Below are positions 13,451-22,211 of a stretch of DNA of 44,174 nt, piece after piece. The DNA lies in assembly GCA_947476195.1 (NCBI GenBank), contig CANJPT010000025.1:1-44174 (forward strand), in the 5' to 3' direction. The DNA is from Lewinellaceae bacterium (lineage in GTDB: Bacteria; Bacteroidota; Bacteroidia; Chitinophagales; Saprospiraceae). Each line of letters opens with the position of its first letter. Position 1 is the first letter of the stretch. The translations under genes and the position numbers were made by a program. The notes under the pieces are model-generated. The model was not told the origin of the DNA. It ran no database searches and saw only the letters and a list, made by a program, of their open reading frames with translations.

Positions 13451-14644
13451 TTATTTAGCCAATACCTTAGCCACCAAATCCGCAGCCTCCTGAAATTCTG
13501 TAGCGCCCATCACTTCAAGCCCAGATTCGTCAATTATTTTTTTGGCAATATCCGCATTGGTGCCCTGTAAGCGTACAATAACTGGCACCGGAATAATCCC
13601 AATGGCCTTATAGGCATCCACTACCCCTTGGGCAACGCGGTCGCAGCGAACAATCCCACCAAAGATGTTGATTAGAATAGCTTTCACATTGGTGTCTTTC
13701 AGGATAAAACGCATGGCGTTTTCTACGCGTTGTGCATCAGCGGTACCCCCTACGTCAAGGAAATTAGCCGGCGAACCACCTGACAATTGAATCAAGTCCA
13801 TGGTAGCCATAGCTAATCCGGCGCCGTTGACCATGCAACCCACATTACCGTCAAGTTTTACATAATTGAGGTCAAGGTCCTGAGCCTCTACATCAGCAGG
13901 ATCTTCCTCGTCTTTATCACGAAGTAATTCCAGGGCCTTATGTCGGTAGAGTGCATTGTCGTCGAGGGTAACCTTCGAGTCTACGGCAATAATGCGATCA
14001 TCAGACGTTTTAAGGCAAGGGTTGATCTCGAACATTGAAGCATCAGAGCCAATGAAAGCATCATAAAGCTTCAATAAAAAATCTACCATTTCTTTAAATG
14101 CCGCGCCACTCAAGCCAAGGTTAAAAGCCACCTTTTGTGCTTGAAAAGGGCGCAATCCGAGCAGTGGATCAATAAATTCAAAGAAAACTCGATCAGGCGT
14201 TTCATGAGCTACTGCTTCAATGTCCATCCCGCCATCAGGCGAATACATAATTACATTGCATGCACGTCCACGATCCGTCAATACACTGACATAAAACTCT
14301 TTAGGTTCTCCGGGACCGGGATAAAAAACATCTTGGGCTACCAATACTTTACGCACTAATTTCCCTTCAGCAGAGGTCTGCGGCGTGATCAGATGCATCC
14401 CGATCATGGCTTCCGCAATTTCACCCGCTTGCTCCGGGCTTTTGGCCAGTTTTACACCACCACCTTTACCGCGTCCACCAGCATGTACTTGTGCTTTGAC
14501 AACACACCAGCCTGAGTTATAAAGTTCTTTTATTTTTTTGGCTGCTTCCACAGCTTCTGCCGCAGTGTAGGCAACGATTCCTTCCTGGATTTTTACACCG
14601 AAAGATTTTAGCAATTCTTTGCCTTGATATTCGTGAAGATTCAT
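13451..14644 (-). CDS. sucC: Succinyl-CoA synthetase, ADP/GDP-forming, beta subunit
   Basis: This 397-residue subunit of the TCA-cycle enzyme makes ATP or GTP from succinyl-CoA together with SucD, which is not in the window. The N terminus MNLHEYQGKELLKSFGV, the ATP-grasp part (CVVKAQVHAGGRGKGGGVKLA, residues about 47-67), the Mg site FEINPCLKT and the C-terminal GGIVRCDRVAQGV block are all conserved. Length is normal. It stands alone between a clear terminator and its own likely promoter, so it is probably transcribed as a single gene. Confidence 0.97.
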   Translation of the reverse strand: MNLHEYQGKELLKSFGVKIQEGIVAYTAAEAVEAAKKIKELYNSGWCVVKAQVHAGGRGKGGGVKLAKSPEQAGEIAEAMIGMHLITPQTSAEGKLVRKVLVAQDVFYPGPGEPKEFYVSVLTDRGRACNVIMYSPDGGMDIEAVAHETPDRVFFEFIDPLLGLRPFQAQKVAFNLGLSGAAFKEMVDFLLKLYDAFIGSDASMFEINPCLKTSDDRIIAVDSKVTLDDNALYRHKALELLRDKDEEDPADVEAQDLDLNYVKLDGNVGCMVNGAGLAMATMDLIQLSGGSPANFLDVGGTADAQRVENAMRFILKDTNVKAILINIFGGIVRCDRVAQGVVDAYKAIGIIPVPVIVRLQGTNADIAKKIIDESGLEVMGATEFQEAADLVAKVLAK

Positions 14645-14709
14645 GTTTAAATTGATGTGGTCAATGTGGACGATGTAATTAATGGGGGCAATGGAGTCTT
14701 TGGAATGCG

Positions 14710-14739
14710 CAAAACTACAAAGCCTGTCAATACTTCAAA
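14710..14739 (-). promoter_or_regulatory. Likely sucC promoter (Bacteroidota type)
   Basis: On the minus strand TTTG (14736-14739) and TAGTTTTG (14710-14717) are 18 bases apart. This matches the -33 TTTG and -7 TAnnTTTG pattern of the Bacteroidota primary sigma factor. The start of transcription would fall near 14705, about 60 bases before the sucC ATG. Confidence 0.55.
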
Positions 14740-14772
14740 GACAGAAGTTTAAGTTCTTCACAAAGTCGCTCC

Positions 14773-15444
14773 TTAATCATCATTTAGTTTGCCATCTATA
14801 ACCCGGATGATTCGGGCTGGAAAATTTTGTAAGATTCTATAATCATGTGTCGCACAAAGTACTGCGGTGTTATGCTGCTTGGCCAGGCTACGCATAAGGG
14901 TAAGCACATCGTCGCTTGTTTCCGGATCAAGATTTCCGGTAGGCTCATCGGCAAGTAAAAGTGCTGGCTTGTTTAACAGTGCACGAGCAAGGACCACCCG
15001 CTGTTGTTCGCCTCCGGATAATTCAAACGGCATGGCCTGCCTTTTAAAGGAAAGACCCACCTCCGCTAATACCTCGTCAACACGATTGTCCATAGCAGTT
15101 TGGTTGTTCCAGCCCGTAGCCCGAAGCACAAATAGTAGGTTTTGAGCCACACTTCTGTCTGTCAACAAGTTAAAGTCTTGGAATACGATACCAAGTTTGC
15201 GCCGGAGCACGTGTACATTTCGTCGGGAAATACTCCGAAGATCGAATCCAGCGACTTGACCAAAGCCATTTTCCAGTGGGAGCGCAGCGTACAGTGTTTT
15301 GAGCAAACTACTCTTACCACTTCCCGTTTTGCCGATGAGGTAGGTGAATTCCCCTTCGCCAATGGTCAGGCTAATGTTTTGGAGAATAATGCTGCCGTCC
15401 GTTTGACGGATGTCTGTGTTGGTGAGTTTAACGATGTTTTGCAC
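14773..15444 (-). CDS. ftsE: FtsE-like ABC transporter ATP-binding protein
   Basis: This 223-residue ATPase has Walker A at GKTGSGKS (residues 38-45), a Q-loop at GIVFQDFNLL, the signature LSGGEQQR and Walker B LLLADEPTGNLD. The size and the short C terminus fit FtsE, which with the membrane protein FtsX controls cell-wall hydrolases during division. FtsX is not next to it here, as is often so in Bacteroidota. The start codon is GTG at 15444. A LolD-type role is an alternative. It is followed by sucC on the same strand, 128 bases away. Confidence 0.88.
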   Translation of the reverse strand: MQNIVKLTNTDIRQTDGSIILQNISLTIGEGEFTYLIGKTGSGKSSLLKTLYAALPLENGFGQVAGFDLRSISRRNVHVLRRKLGIVFQDFNLLTDRSVAQNLLFVLRATGWNNQTAMDNRVDEVLAEVGLSFKRQAMPFELSGGEQQRVVLARALLNKPALLLADEPTGNLDPETSDDVLTLMRSLAKQHNTAVLCATHDYRILQNFPARIIRVIDGKLNDD

Positions 15445-15730
15445 GATCAGTTTGGCAGGATTTTCAAAATTACAGGATACCTGGTGTAAGTCATTCGCAC
15501 AAGCTACATTCAGCTAAATAACCTAAAATAGGTACCCACTTTAATCTGTAACTTTTTGTTTCCCGATGCGAAAGTCATGCTTTTTTAAATTATTTTATAA
15601 AAACCTGAAAATGTGTGCGATAATTGTCCCTAGAAACAAACTTTTTAGTTCTGGTTTCAAGTTGAATGCTGAACTTTGTCGCCCAAAATAAACTCAATCC
15701 TGAAACTTTTCTCTTGAAAATTTCCAATTC
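15445..15730. other. Non-coding divergent region between ftsE-like gene and OmpA-domain gene
   Basis: The two genes are divergent, so promoters for both are expected here. A TAATTTTG box on the minus strand (15465-15472) could serve the ABC gene, but no -33 box at a good distance was seen. A GAACTTTG near 15671 resembles a -7 box for the plus strand. The centre is AT-rich, and no ORF was found. Confidence 0.4.
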
Positions 15731-16372
15731 ATGTTGAATTCAAAATCCATAGTTTTTGCCGTCTTTGCCGTCTGGTGTGTCCTTTGTTGGCGATGGTATG
15801 TCTGTGGGGTCATGAATGCCTGCAGCGAAGCGGCGACCAATTCGACTAAGGAAGAAGTGGTGGCGATACCCGACGATCGGATCAATTCAGCTCGGATCGA
15901 TGAAGGTAATGATATTCAGCCGCTAAACGACCAAAAATCTACTTCAGGCAATACCTCGAACAGTATTACCCCGACAAGTAACCAGTCATCAAAATCTATA
16001 TCACCTACCAACATGGAGGAGGTGCCACAAAAAGAAGTGGAAGCCCGAATGGTCATCCATTTCCCTTACAAATCTTCTAGTAAAGAAGACAATGCTGCCA
16101 ATAATGCATATCTCGCCGGACTGGTCAATCAACTTATACATTCCAGAAAAAAAGTCACCATTACAGGCCATACTGATTTTGTAGGTGAGCCAGCTGAAAA
16201 CCTTGCTTTGGGTCTGAGACGCGCTGAAAGCATTCGGGATTTTTTGGTAAAAAAGGGTGTTCCAAAATCACAGATCGTTTGCAAATCACAAGGCGATCGT
16301 AAGCCTGTTGCAACCAACGATACCCCTTATGGACGTTATCAAAATAACCGTGCAGAAATTCAGATACAATGA
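15731..16372 (+). CDS. Membrane-anchored OmpA-domain protein
   Basis: This 213-residue protein has an N-terminal hydrophobic segment (SIVFAVFAVWCVLCWRWYV) that should anchor or export it. A low-complexity Ser/Thr/Asn linker follows (about residues 60-105). The C-terminal OmpA domain binds peptidoglycan: ITGHTDFVGEPAENLALG, then RRAESIRDFLVKKGVP, SQGDRKPVATND and NNRAEIQI. Such proteins link the envelope to the cell wall. It is followed after 94 bp by a coiled-coil/HHH gene on the same strand, and the two may be co-transcribed. Confidence 0.85.
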   Translation: MLNSKSIVFAVFAVWCVLCWRWYVCGVMNACSEAATNSTKEEVVAIPDDRINSARIDEGNDIQPLNDQKSTSGNTSNSITPTSNQSSKSISPTNMEEVPQKEVEARMVIHFPYKSSSKEDNAANNAYLAGLVNQLIHSRKKVTITGHTDFVGEPAENLALGLRRAESIRDFLVKKGVPKSQIVCKSQGDRKPVATNDTPYGRYQNNRAEIQIQ

Positions 16373-16466
16373 TTTGCTTTATTTTTGTTTCAGAGTGCCC
16401 GATAATAAACCTGAATCTGTTGCCTTTAAGACTTGAATCCGCCAAATTACAAATATACCAATAGCT

Positions 16467-17426
16467 ATGTTCGAAAACAACCCATTTGCTACGCATACCC
16501 TCGAAATTCTACTCATGCTCTTTGGCGCCGCTTTCATCGGCCTATGGTTGGGCTGGGTACTTTGGGGCCGACTTAAAGAAGAATTAGAGCGATTAAAGGT
16601 TGATAATCAAAGCTTTAATGCGACCACCGAAGCAATTCGCCTCGAAATGGATTCGCTCAAAAGCCGTGCGGTTGAGGCCGAATCTGATAGCCGCAATTAT
16701 GAGACCCAGGTTCAGAACCTCCATCGAGAATGTACGAATCTGGTTGAAAAAGTAACTGATGCAGAAAATGAATTGGCTCAAGTACAAACCCGAAACCGCC
16801 AATTAGAGACCCAGTTAGGCCTTTCCTTTTCTGCAGACACCCGAATAGCGAACGATATTCCCTTGGAAATCAAGGAAACCGCCCTTGAAACCTCAGTCTT
16901 TGCGGAGCCCGTTGAGGTTCCTTTTGAAATCCACCCTACAGAGCCCGAAGATGAGGATTTACCTGCAGAACCTGAAATGTCCGAGCCAGATGCGCTAGAT
17001 CCTGAACCTATCGCAATGCTGGATCCAATGCCAGAAACACTTGCCGAAGAAGAATCCATGATGGCTGCCGATGAAAAGCCAGACCCTGCACTCTTTGAAG
17101 ATAAAGACGACCTCGTTGACTTGAATTGGGATCATGAGGTAACACCTCCGCCGGCACACTCCGCAGAACGGGACGACCTCACCGTAATAGAAGGGATAGG
17201 TCCAAAAATCCAGATGCTGCTCAACCAATACAATATTTCTACCTATCGGCATTTGGCAGAAGTCGATGTGAAACACTTGAAAGAGATCCTTGCCAATGCC
17301 GGATCTCAACTTGCGATGCACGACCCAGGTACCTGGCCCTCCCAAGCCAATTTGGCCGCCAATGATCAATGGGACACGCTAAAATCTGTGCAAGGCTTTT
17401 TGAAAGGTGGAAAAAAGCAAGATTAA
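16467..17426 (+). CDS. Membrane-anchored coiled-coil protein with helix-hairpin-helix domain
   Basis: This 319-residue protein has one membrane segment near the start (LEILLMLFGAAFIGLWLGWVLWG, in pieces about residues 12-34). A coiled coil follows to about residue 120, then a very acidic Pro/Glu-rich linker (about 130-235). The C-terminal DLTVIEGIGPKIQMLLNQ fits a helix-hairpin-helix of the kind seen in DUF4332 and ribosomal-L17-like fusions. The HHH may bind DNA or another partner. The exact role is unknown. The gene follows the OmpA-domain gene. Confidence 0.7.
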   Translation: MFENNPFATHTLEILLMLFGAAFIGLWLGWVLWGRLKEELERLKVDNQSFNATTEAIRLEMDSLKSRAVEAESDSRNYETQVQNLHRECTNLVEKVTDAENELAQVQTRNRQLETQLGLSFSADTRIANDIPLEIKETALETSVFAEPVEVPFEIHPTEPEDEDLPAEPEMSEPDALDPEPIAMLDPMPETLAEEESMMAADEKPDPALFEDKDDLVDLNWDHEVTPPPAHSAERDDLTVIEGIGPKIQMLLNQYNISTYRHLAEVDVKHLKEILANAGSQLAMHDPGTWPSQANLAANDQWDTLKSVQGFLKGGKKQD

Positions 17427-17441
17427 CATGCGGCACCTACA

Positions 17442-17771
17442 TTATGGTATGTTTTCAGGTTCTGTTGATTTCACCAACTCATAGGATTGTTGGATAAAAT
17501 GTTCCCATTCAGCATCGCTGAGCCAAGCGAAATCAAGCACCAACACCCAATGTTCCCGATCCATGTACGGTGCAGGAATAATACCTTCCCTATTGATCAT
17601 TTCATCAAACTCAGATTCCAATACTTTGAATGACGTGGAGGCATAGGTATCTGAATCTGTGAGACAAAAGGGCTTTTTTAGTACTAAAAAGCAGTGGTCC
17701 TGCCTCCATCTGACTTCTTCAGTCACAAAAGGAAACGAAAGACAGTGTTTCTTCAAAGTTTTAAAGTTCAT
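17442..17771 (-). CDS. MmcQ/YjbR family protein
   Basis: This 109-residue protein matches the MmcQ/YjbR fold (double-wing DNA-binding type) by size and by motifs: CLSFPFVTEEVRWRQDHCFLV at the start, KVLESEFDEMINREGIIPAPYMDREHWV in the middle and LSDAEWEHFIQQSYELV at the end. The biochemical role of the family is not settled. It lies 8 bases after the CBM9-like gene on the same strand, so the two are probably one transcript. Confidence 0.85.
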   Translation of the reverse strand: MNFKTLKKHCLSFPFVTEEVRWRQDHCFLVLKKPFCLTDSDTYASTSFKVLESEFDEMINREGIIPAPYMDREHWVLVLDFAWLSDAEWEHFIQQSYELVKSTEPENIP

Positions 17772-17779
17772 CGCTAAAG

Positions 17780-18547
17780 TTATTGAAGGGTGAGCAACCC
17801 AAAAATCCCTGCATCAATCCAGCTGCGATTCTTGTCTTCTCCATCAACGCGCACCGAACCCATAAAGTTTTCACGCTCTGGAGAATGATCATTGTCACAA
17901 TATGCCAAGGAAAACCCCATTTTTTTTCCTGATTTTAGGCTTTTAGGGATATTTTCGCCCCCATATTCATATTTATTTCCATCATAAATTTTCACTGCAA
18001 CTTCCCAAGTGGTGGTTTTACCCGTTGTACTTCGGCGCATCGTGCAATGCTCATTGAAATATGCAAAAGTGCTGTCAGGCCGAATGTCGACCACCTTAGC
18101 ATCCAGCGCAATGTGGTAGGCAAAAGCGTTATAGCTATATTGGTGATTTCCACCACTTGCGTCCTCATCCACAAAAATTTCAAGACAATCGTCGTCCCAA
18201 TATTTTAACAGACCTTCCGGATGTGTGTCCACCAGGGTGTCGTCTGTAATTTCAGCCAGGACGTACAAATTATTTTCATCCCACAGGATTTTGTAACGTC
18301 CCGCAAAATCAGCCGGATTTGGTGGCAATCCAATCCATGTCTGATCTAATGGGAGCCATTCGGCACCTTGCCAATCAGGGTCTTCGGATTTTCCATCAAT
18401 GAGTGGAGAACCATAATTGGAACTAAATTGTTGTTTTTCAGCGCTTTGTGAGTCTGTTTTAGCAGATGTTTCATCCGTTTTTTCTAAAAAAAGAAAAACC
18501 AGGACCAAGAGTACTGCGGCCAGGCCAATGCTTGTATTTCTGTCCAT
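17780..18547 (-). CDS. Membrane-anchored CBM9-like (carbohydrate-binding family 9) protein
   Basis: This 255-residue protein has an N-terminal membrane segment (IGLAAVLLVLVFLFL) and a short Ser/Gln-rich linker. It then has one CBM9-type domain: LIDGKSEDPDWQGAEWLPL, LWDENNLYVLAEITDDTLVD, YWDDDCLEIFVDEDASGGN and a MGFSLAYCDND block near the end. These blocks are typical of the sugar-binding module linked to xylanases and surface proteins. No enzyme domain is attached, so it probably binds a glycan at the envelope. It is divergent from nuoA. Confidence 0.85.
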   Translation of the reverse strand: MDRNTSIGLAAVLLVLVFLFLEKTDETSAKTDSQSAEKQQFSSNYGSPLIDGKSEDPDWQGAEWLPLDQTWIGLPPNPADFAGRYKILWDENNLYVLAEITDDTLVDTHPEGLLKYWDDDCLEIFVDEDASGGNHQYSYNAFAYHIALDAKVVDIRPDSTFAYFNEHCTMRRSTTGKTTTWEVAVKIYDGNKYEYGGENIPKSLKSGKKMGFSLAYCDNDHSPERENFMGSVRVDGEDKNRSWIDAGIFGLLTLQ

Positions 18548-18669
18548 AATTGAAAATTTTTGACAAAGGTGGGCTTTATTGAAAAACCGCGCGCTTGAAA
18601 TATTCTAAACTAGCTAAACTTCATATAGTTCTTACCCTTCGGGGCTGTCAAAAGTCAAGAGCATTTGGC

Positions 18670-18677
18670 TATCTTTG
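18670..18677 (+). promoter_or_regulatory. Possible -7 box of the nuo cluster
   Basis: TATCTTTG is a perfect TAnnTTTG -7 element, followed by CCCCC, about 90 bases before the nuoA ATG. A good -33 box is not obvious. The place, in the divergent gap before the first nuo gene, supports it. Confidence 0.45.
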
Positions 18678-18767
18678 CCCCCGCGAACAAAAGACTATCA
18701 AAAACAGTCTTTTCTTGCTAAATAATTAAATTAGTCCGCGAATTCACATTCGCATCACTAACTGCTT

Positions 18768-19130
18768 ATGGAACCTACCGGATATCTTCCCGTCATTATG
18801 CAATCCCTGGTAGCACTGGGGTTTGTAGCAACTGTACTGATCATCGTCCCGCGACTTGGGCCTCGGCGTCACAGTAAAAAGAAGGACGAAAATTTTGAAT
18901 GCGGCATCGAGAGCCAGGGCAATGCACGAATTCCGGTTTCGATCAAATACCTGATGACAGCCATCTTATTTGTCCTGTTTGATGTGGAGGTCATTTTTTT
19001 CTACCCCTATGCAGTCAATTTCAGAGCGATGGGTACCAGCGGCTTTTTTGCAGTGCTCATGTTTGTAGCTGTTTTTTTAATTGGTTTCTACTATGTGCTC
19101 CGAAAGGGCGCATTTGAGTGGGATAAATAA
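18768..19130 (+). CDS. nuoA: NADH-quinone oxidoreductase subunit A
   Basis: This 120-residue membrane subunit of respiratory complex I has three hydrophobic helices (about 10-30, 62-82 and 87-110). The conserved loop FECGIESQGNARIPVSIKYLM, in shorter pieces FECGIE and RIPVSIKYL, and VLFDVEVIFFYPYAV are hallmark NuoA motifs. It is the first gene of a 14-gene nuo cluster on the plus strand. The next gene, nuoB, starts 100 bp later after a stretch of TATGAAC-like repeats. Confidence 0.96.
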   Translation: MEPTGYLPVIMQSLVALGFVATVLIIVPRLGPRRHSKKKDENFECGIESQGNARIPVSIKYLMTAILFVLFDVEVIFFYPYAVNFRAMGTSGFFAVLMFVAVFLIGFYYVLRKGAFEWDK

Positions 19131-19229
19131 TAAATTTAACTATGAAGTATGAAGTATAAACGATGAACTTCAAGCGATTTATAGTTCACCGTTCTTGTAT
19201 TCATAGTTCATAGATCATAGATAAAACTT
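19131..19229. repeat. TATGAAC/GTTCATA low-complexity repeat between nuoA and nuoB
   Basis: The gap holds several near-copies of TATGAAGT and GATGAAC followed by GTTCACCGTTC and ATTCATAGTTCATAG, forming an imperfect inverted repeat. A related short stretch lies between nuoI and nuoJ (30119-30181). Similar motifs are common in gaps of Bacteroidota genomes; the function is unknown. Confidence 0.6.
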
Positions 19230-19772
19230 ATGAGTAATATAATTCCAGCAGAAATGCCTGAAGGCCTCGGTGGAGAAGGCTTTTTCGCTACAAAAATGTC
19301 GGCAGCTGTAGGCCTGGCACGAGCCAATTCGCTTTGGCCTTTGCCTTTTGCAACTTCATGTTGTGGCATCGAGTTTATGGCAACCATGGGTACGAACTAC
19401 GACCTGGCTCGCTTTGGCATGGAAAGACTTTCTTTCTCTCCTCGGCAGGCAGATTTGCTTATGGTCATGGGTACGATTTCAAAGAAAATGGCCCCCATCC
19501 TCAAACAAGTATACACCCAAATGGCTGAGCCAAAATGGGTACTGGCTGTAGGCGCATGTGCCAGTTCTGGCGGCATCTTTGATACTTACTCCGTACTGCA
19601 AGGGATCGATAAGGTGATCCCCGTAGATGTATATGTTCCCGGTTGTCCACCACGCCCGGAACAGATCATTGATGGGATCATGAAAATTCAGGAGTTGGTA
19701 AAAAATGAACCGCTTCGTCGTCGGCATTCCCCTGAATACCAACACCTTATGGAAAAATATCAAATTGGATAA
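19230..19772 (+). CDS. nuoB: NADH-quinone oxidoreductase subunit B
   Basis: This 180-residue subunit holds the N2 [4Fe-4S] cluster that hands electrons to quinone. Cluster cysteines are visible as C44-C45 in [10 protein letters not shown], then one in [13 protein letters not shown] and one in [26 protein letters not shown] is the usual connecting block. It is soluble and binds NuoD and NuoI in the peripheral arm. nuoC follows at once. Confidence 0.97.
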   Translation: MSNIIPAEMPEGLGGEGFFATKMSAAVGLARANSLWPLPFATSCCGIEFMATMGTNYDLARFGMERLSFSPRQADLLMVMGTISKKMAPILKQVYTQMAEPKWVLAVGACASSGGIFDTYSVLQGIDKVIPVDVYVPGCPPRPEQIIDGIMKIQELVKNEPLRRRHSPEYQHLMEKYQIG

Positions 19773-19781
19773 TTGATTAAG

Positions 19782-20309
19782 ATGGATAGCGAACAAATAC
19801 TTGCTCAACTTGCCGATAAAATGCCTGGCGCTGTTGTCTCCTCCGATATCGCCCGCGATGGCATGCTTAATATTCATACTACTCGCGAGCAGATCATCGA
19901 TCTACTTCAGTTGCTGCGCGATGATGCAGCGTTTGGCTTCAATTTTCTGACCTCGCTGTGCGCCATACATTATCCTGAAAATGTTGGTCAAGAATTGGGG
20001 ATTATATATCATCTCCACAACTGGCGGCAGAATGTGCGGATTCGGGTAAAAATCTTTTTTTCCAAAGAAGATCCTAAGGTTCCAACCGCAACCCTGCTCT
20101 GGCCTACTGCAAACTGGATGGAACGGCAGGAATATGACTTCTTTGGCGTTATTTTTACTGGTCATCCTGATCTGCGCCGCATTTTGAACATGGATGACCT
20201 GGAAGTTTTCCCATTACGCAAGGAGTATCGCATTGAAGACGGTACCCGAACGGACAAAGACGACCGCTTTTTTGGCCGCGATGGTCATGTGGGGCAGACT
20301 TTTGAATAA
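19782..20309 (+). CDS. nuoC: NADH-quinone oxidoreductase subunit C
   Basis: This 175-residue 30-kDa-type subunit lies in the hydrophilic arm of complex I. The signature WPTANWMERQEYDFFGVIFTG, here split as WPTANWMERQ and EYDFFGVIFTGHPDLRRI, is clear, as is the end FPLRKEYRIEDGTRTDKDD. The ATG at 19782 is chosen. A TTG three codons earlier follows the nuoB stop directly and could also serve. It is not fused to nuoD, unlike in Escherichia coli. Confidence 0.95.
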   Translation: MDSEQILAQLADKMPGAVVSSDIARDGMLNIHTTREQIIDLLQLLRDDAAFGFNFLTSLCAIHYPENVGQELGIIYHLHNWRQNVRIRVKIFFSKEDPKVPTATLLWPTANWMERQEYDFFGVIFTGHPDLRRILNMDDLEVFPLRKEYRIEDGTRTDKDDRFFGRDGHVGQTFE

Positions 20310-20323
20310 GAACCTGAACAATT

Positions 20324-21529
20324 ATGCAAGTCCAATCATACTTTAACTCCCTAGATAGTATCGAAGGAGAACTCGCAACCCTCAATCTGGGGCCAACACA
20401 CCCTGCTACGCACGGAATTTTCCAGAATGTCCTAAAAATGGACGGGGAACGTATCGTTCATGCAGAGCCGACCATTGGGTATATCCACCGAGCTTTCGAA
20501 AAACTCGCAGAGCACAAGCCATACAATCAGATCACGCCGATTACAGACAGGCTCAACTACTGCTCCTCCCCTATTAACAATATGGGCTGGCACATGACAG
20601 TAGAAAAGCTCATCGGCTGCGAACTTCCCAAGCGGGCGCAGTATATGCGGGTGATCATTATGGAGCTTTCGCGCATCGCGGATCACTTGGTGTGCAACAC
20701 CGTTATTGGTGTAGACACTGGCGCCCTCACTGGCTTTACCTATATGTTTCAGGAACGTGAGCGTATCTATGACTTGTTTGAAGAAGTCTGTGGATCCCGC
20801 CTCACCACTAATATTGGTCGGATCGGCGGAATGGAACGCGATTTTTCACCGCGATTTCACAAACTACTCAAAGAATTCCTACAAGGTTTCCCGGCGCGTT
20901 TCGAGGAATTCACCGGCTTGCTTGAACGCAACCGAATCTTTATGGATCGTTGTATCGGCGCAGGGCCAATCGCTGGCGACCGTGCGATAGCCTACGGCTT
21001 TACCGGCCCAAATCTTCGCGCAGCGGGTGTAGACTACGATGTGCGCGTGATGTCGCCATATAGTAGCTATGAAGACTTTGATTTTACGATCCCGGTGGGG
21101 ACTCAAGGCGATACGTACGACCGGTTTGTAGTGCGTCAGGAAGAGATCCGTCAGAGCCTTCGCATTATTCTCCAGGCATACGACAACCTGCCACAAGGTG
21201 AATATCATGCTGATGTGCCGGATTTTTACCTGCCTGATAAGCCAGACGTTTACACTAAAATGGAGGCACTAATTTATCACTTCAAGGTAGTGATGGCCGA
21301 GACTCCAGTTCCTGTAGGAGAAGTATATCATAGTGTGGAAGGTGGCAATGGCGAGCTTGGCTTCTACCTCGTTAGCGATGGAGGTCGTCAGCCATACCGT
21401 CTTCACTTCCGCCGTCCTTGCTTTATTTTTTATCAGGCATATCCGGAAATGATTAAAGGCTCGATGCTATCCGATGCTATCCTGACCATGAGTTCCATGA
21501 ATGTGATTGCAGGAGAGTTGGACGCTTGA
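20324..21529 (+). CDS. nuoD: NADH-quinone oxidoreductase subunit D
   Basis: This 401-residue 49-kDa-type subunit forms the quinone pocket with NuoB. Motifs include LNLGPTHPATHGIFQNVLKM near the N terminus, the HRAFEKLAEHKPYNQ block, LSRIADHLVCN and, at the C terminus, GELGFYLVSDGGRQPYRLHF with RPCFIF. The start at 20324 lies 14 bases after nuoC. The length is typical for a stand-alone NuoD. Next comes nuoE after 63 bp. Confidence 0.97.
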   Translation: MQVQSYFNSLDSIEGELATLNLGPTHPATHGIFQNVLKMDGERIVHAEPTIGYIHRAFEKLAEHKPYNQITPITDRLNYCSSPINNMGWHMTVEKLIGCELPKRAQYMRVIIMELSRIADHLVCNTVIGVDTGALTGFTYMFQERERIYDLFEEVCGSRLTTNIGRIGGMERDFSPRFHKLLKEFLQGFPARFEEFTGLLERNRIFMDRCIGAGPIAGDRAIAYGFTGPNLRAAGVDYDVRVMSPYSSYEDFDFTIPVGTQGDTYDRFVVRQEEIRQSLRIILQAYDNLPQGEYHADVPDFYLPDKPDVYTKMEALIYHFKVVMAETPVPVGEVYHSVEGGNGELGFYLVSDGGRQPYRLHFRRPCFIFYQAYPEMIKGSMLSDAILTMSSMNVIAGELDA

Positions 21530-21592
21530 TGAACTAATTATCAAGAAGATTTGACCGATTAACAATGTTATTGACTGAAAATTCTGACCAAT

Positions 21593-22135
21593 ATGCACAC
21601 AGCTACGCAAAACGGAACGCCATTCAAATATTCTCCAGCTGCCAGGGCCGAAGTGCTGGAGCTGACTAAAAAATATCCGGAAGGCCGTGCAAAAAGTGCC
21701 ATTCTCCGGGCCTTGCATATCGCACAAGAAGAAAATCAGGGCTGGCTTAGTGTTGCTGCGATGGACGAGGTAGCGGATACCCTTGGGATTACGCCAATTG
21801 AAGTGTATGAAGTGGCAAGCTTTTACTCGATGTACAACCTAAATCCGGTTGGCAAATATGTACTTGAGTTTTGTCACACAGGTCCTTGTGCGGTTGAGGG
21901 CGCTGAAAGCCTGATCGAATATACCAAACTCAAACTTGGCGTTGGAAAAAACCAAACCACGCCGGATGGTTTGTTTACCATCAAAGAAGTGGAATGCCTG
22001 GGCGCCTGTGGCTATGCCCCTATGATGCAGGTAGGTGAATTTTTTCACGAACACCTCAATGAAGGAAAAATTGACCAGTTCGTCGAGGATTGTCGATTGG
22101 GAAAGATCGACAAAGGTACCTGGAAAATGCATTGA
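21593..22135 (+). CDS. nuoE: NADH-quinone oxidoreductase subunit E
   Basis: This 180-residue thioredoxin-like subunit carries the N1a [2Fe-2S] cluster. The four cysteines are visible in CHTGPCAVEG and VECLGACGYAPMMQV. The N-terminal helical part (ILRALHIAQEENQGWLSVAAM) and EVYEVASFYSMYNL are typical. It pairs with NuoF, but here three unrelated genes and a remnant separate the two. Confidence 0.96.
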   Translation: MHTATQNGTPFKYSPAARAEVLELTKKYPEGRAKSAILRALHIAQEENQGWLSVAAMDEVADTLGITPIEVYEVASFYSMYNLNPVGKYVLEFCHTGPCAVEGAESLIEYTKLKLGVGKNQTTPDGLFTIKEVECLGACGYAPMMQVGEFFHEHLNEGKIDQFVEDCRLGKIDKGTWKMH

Positions 22136-22211
22136 ACCTAAAACCTTGCCATTCACCAGGTTTTACTACATAACTGAAAAAAGGTTGCTCACTTGCACAA
22201 ATTCAAAAATC

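Noticed and set aside
15142-15489. 115-codon ORF antisense to the FtsE-like gene
   Set aside because: It is a shadow frame of the ABC ATPase, with no family features or start context.
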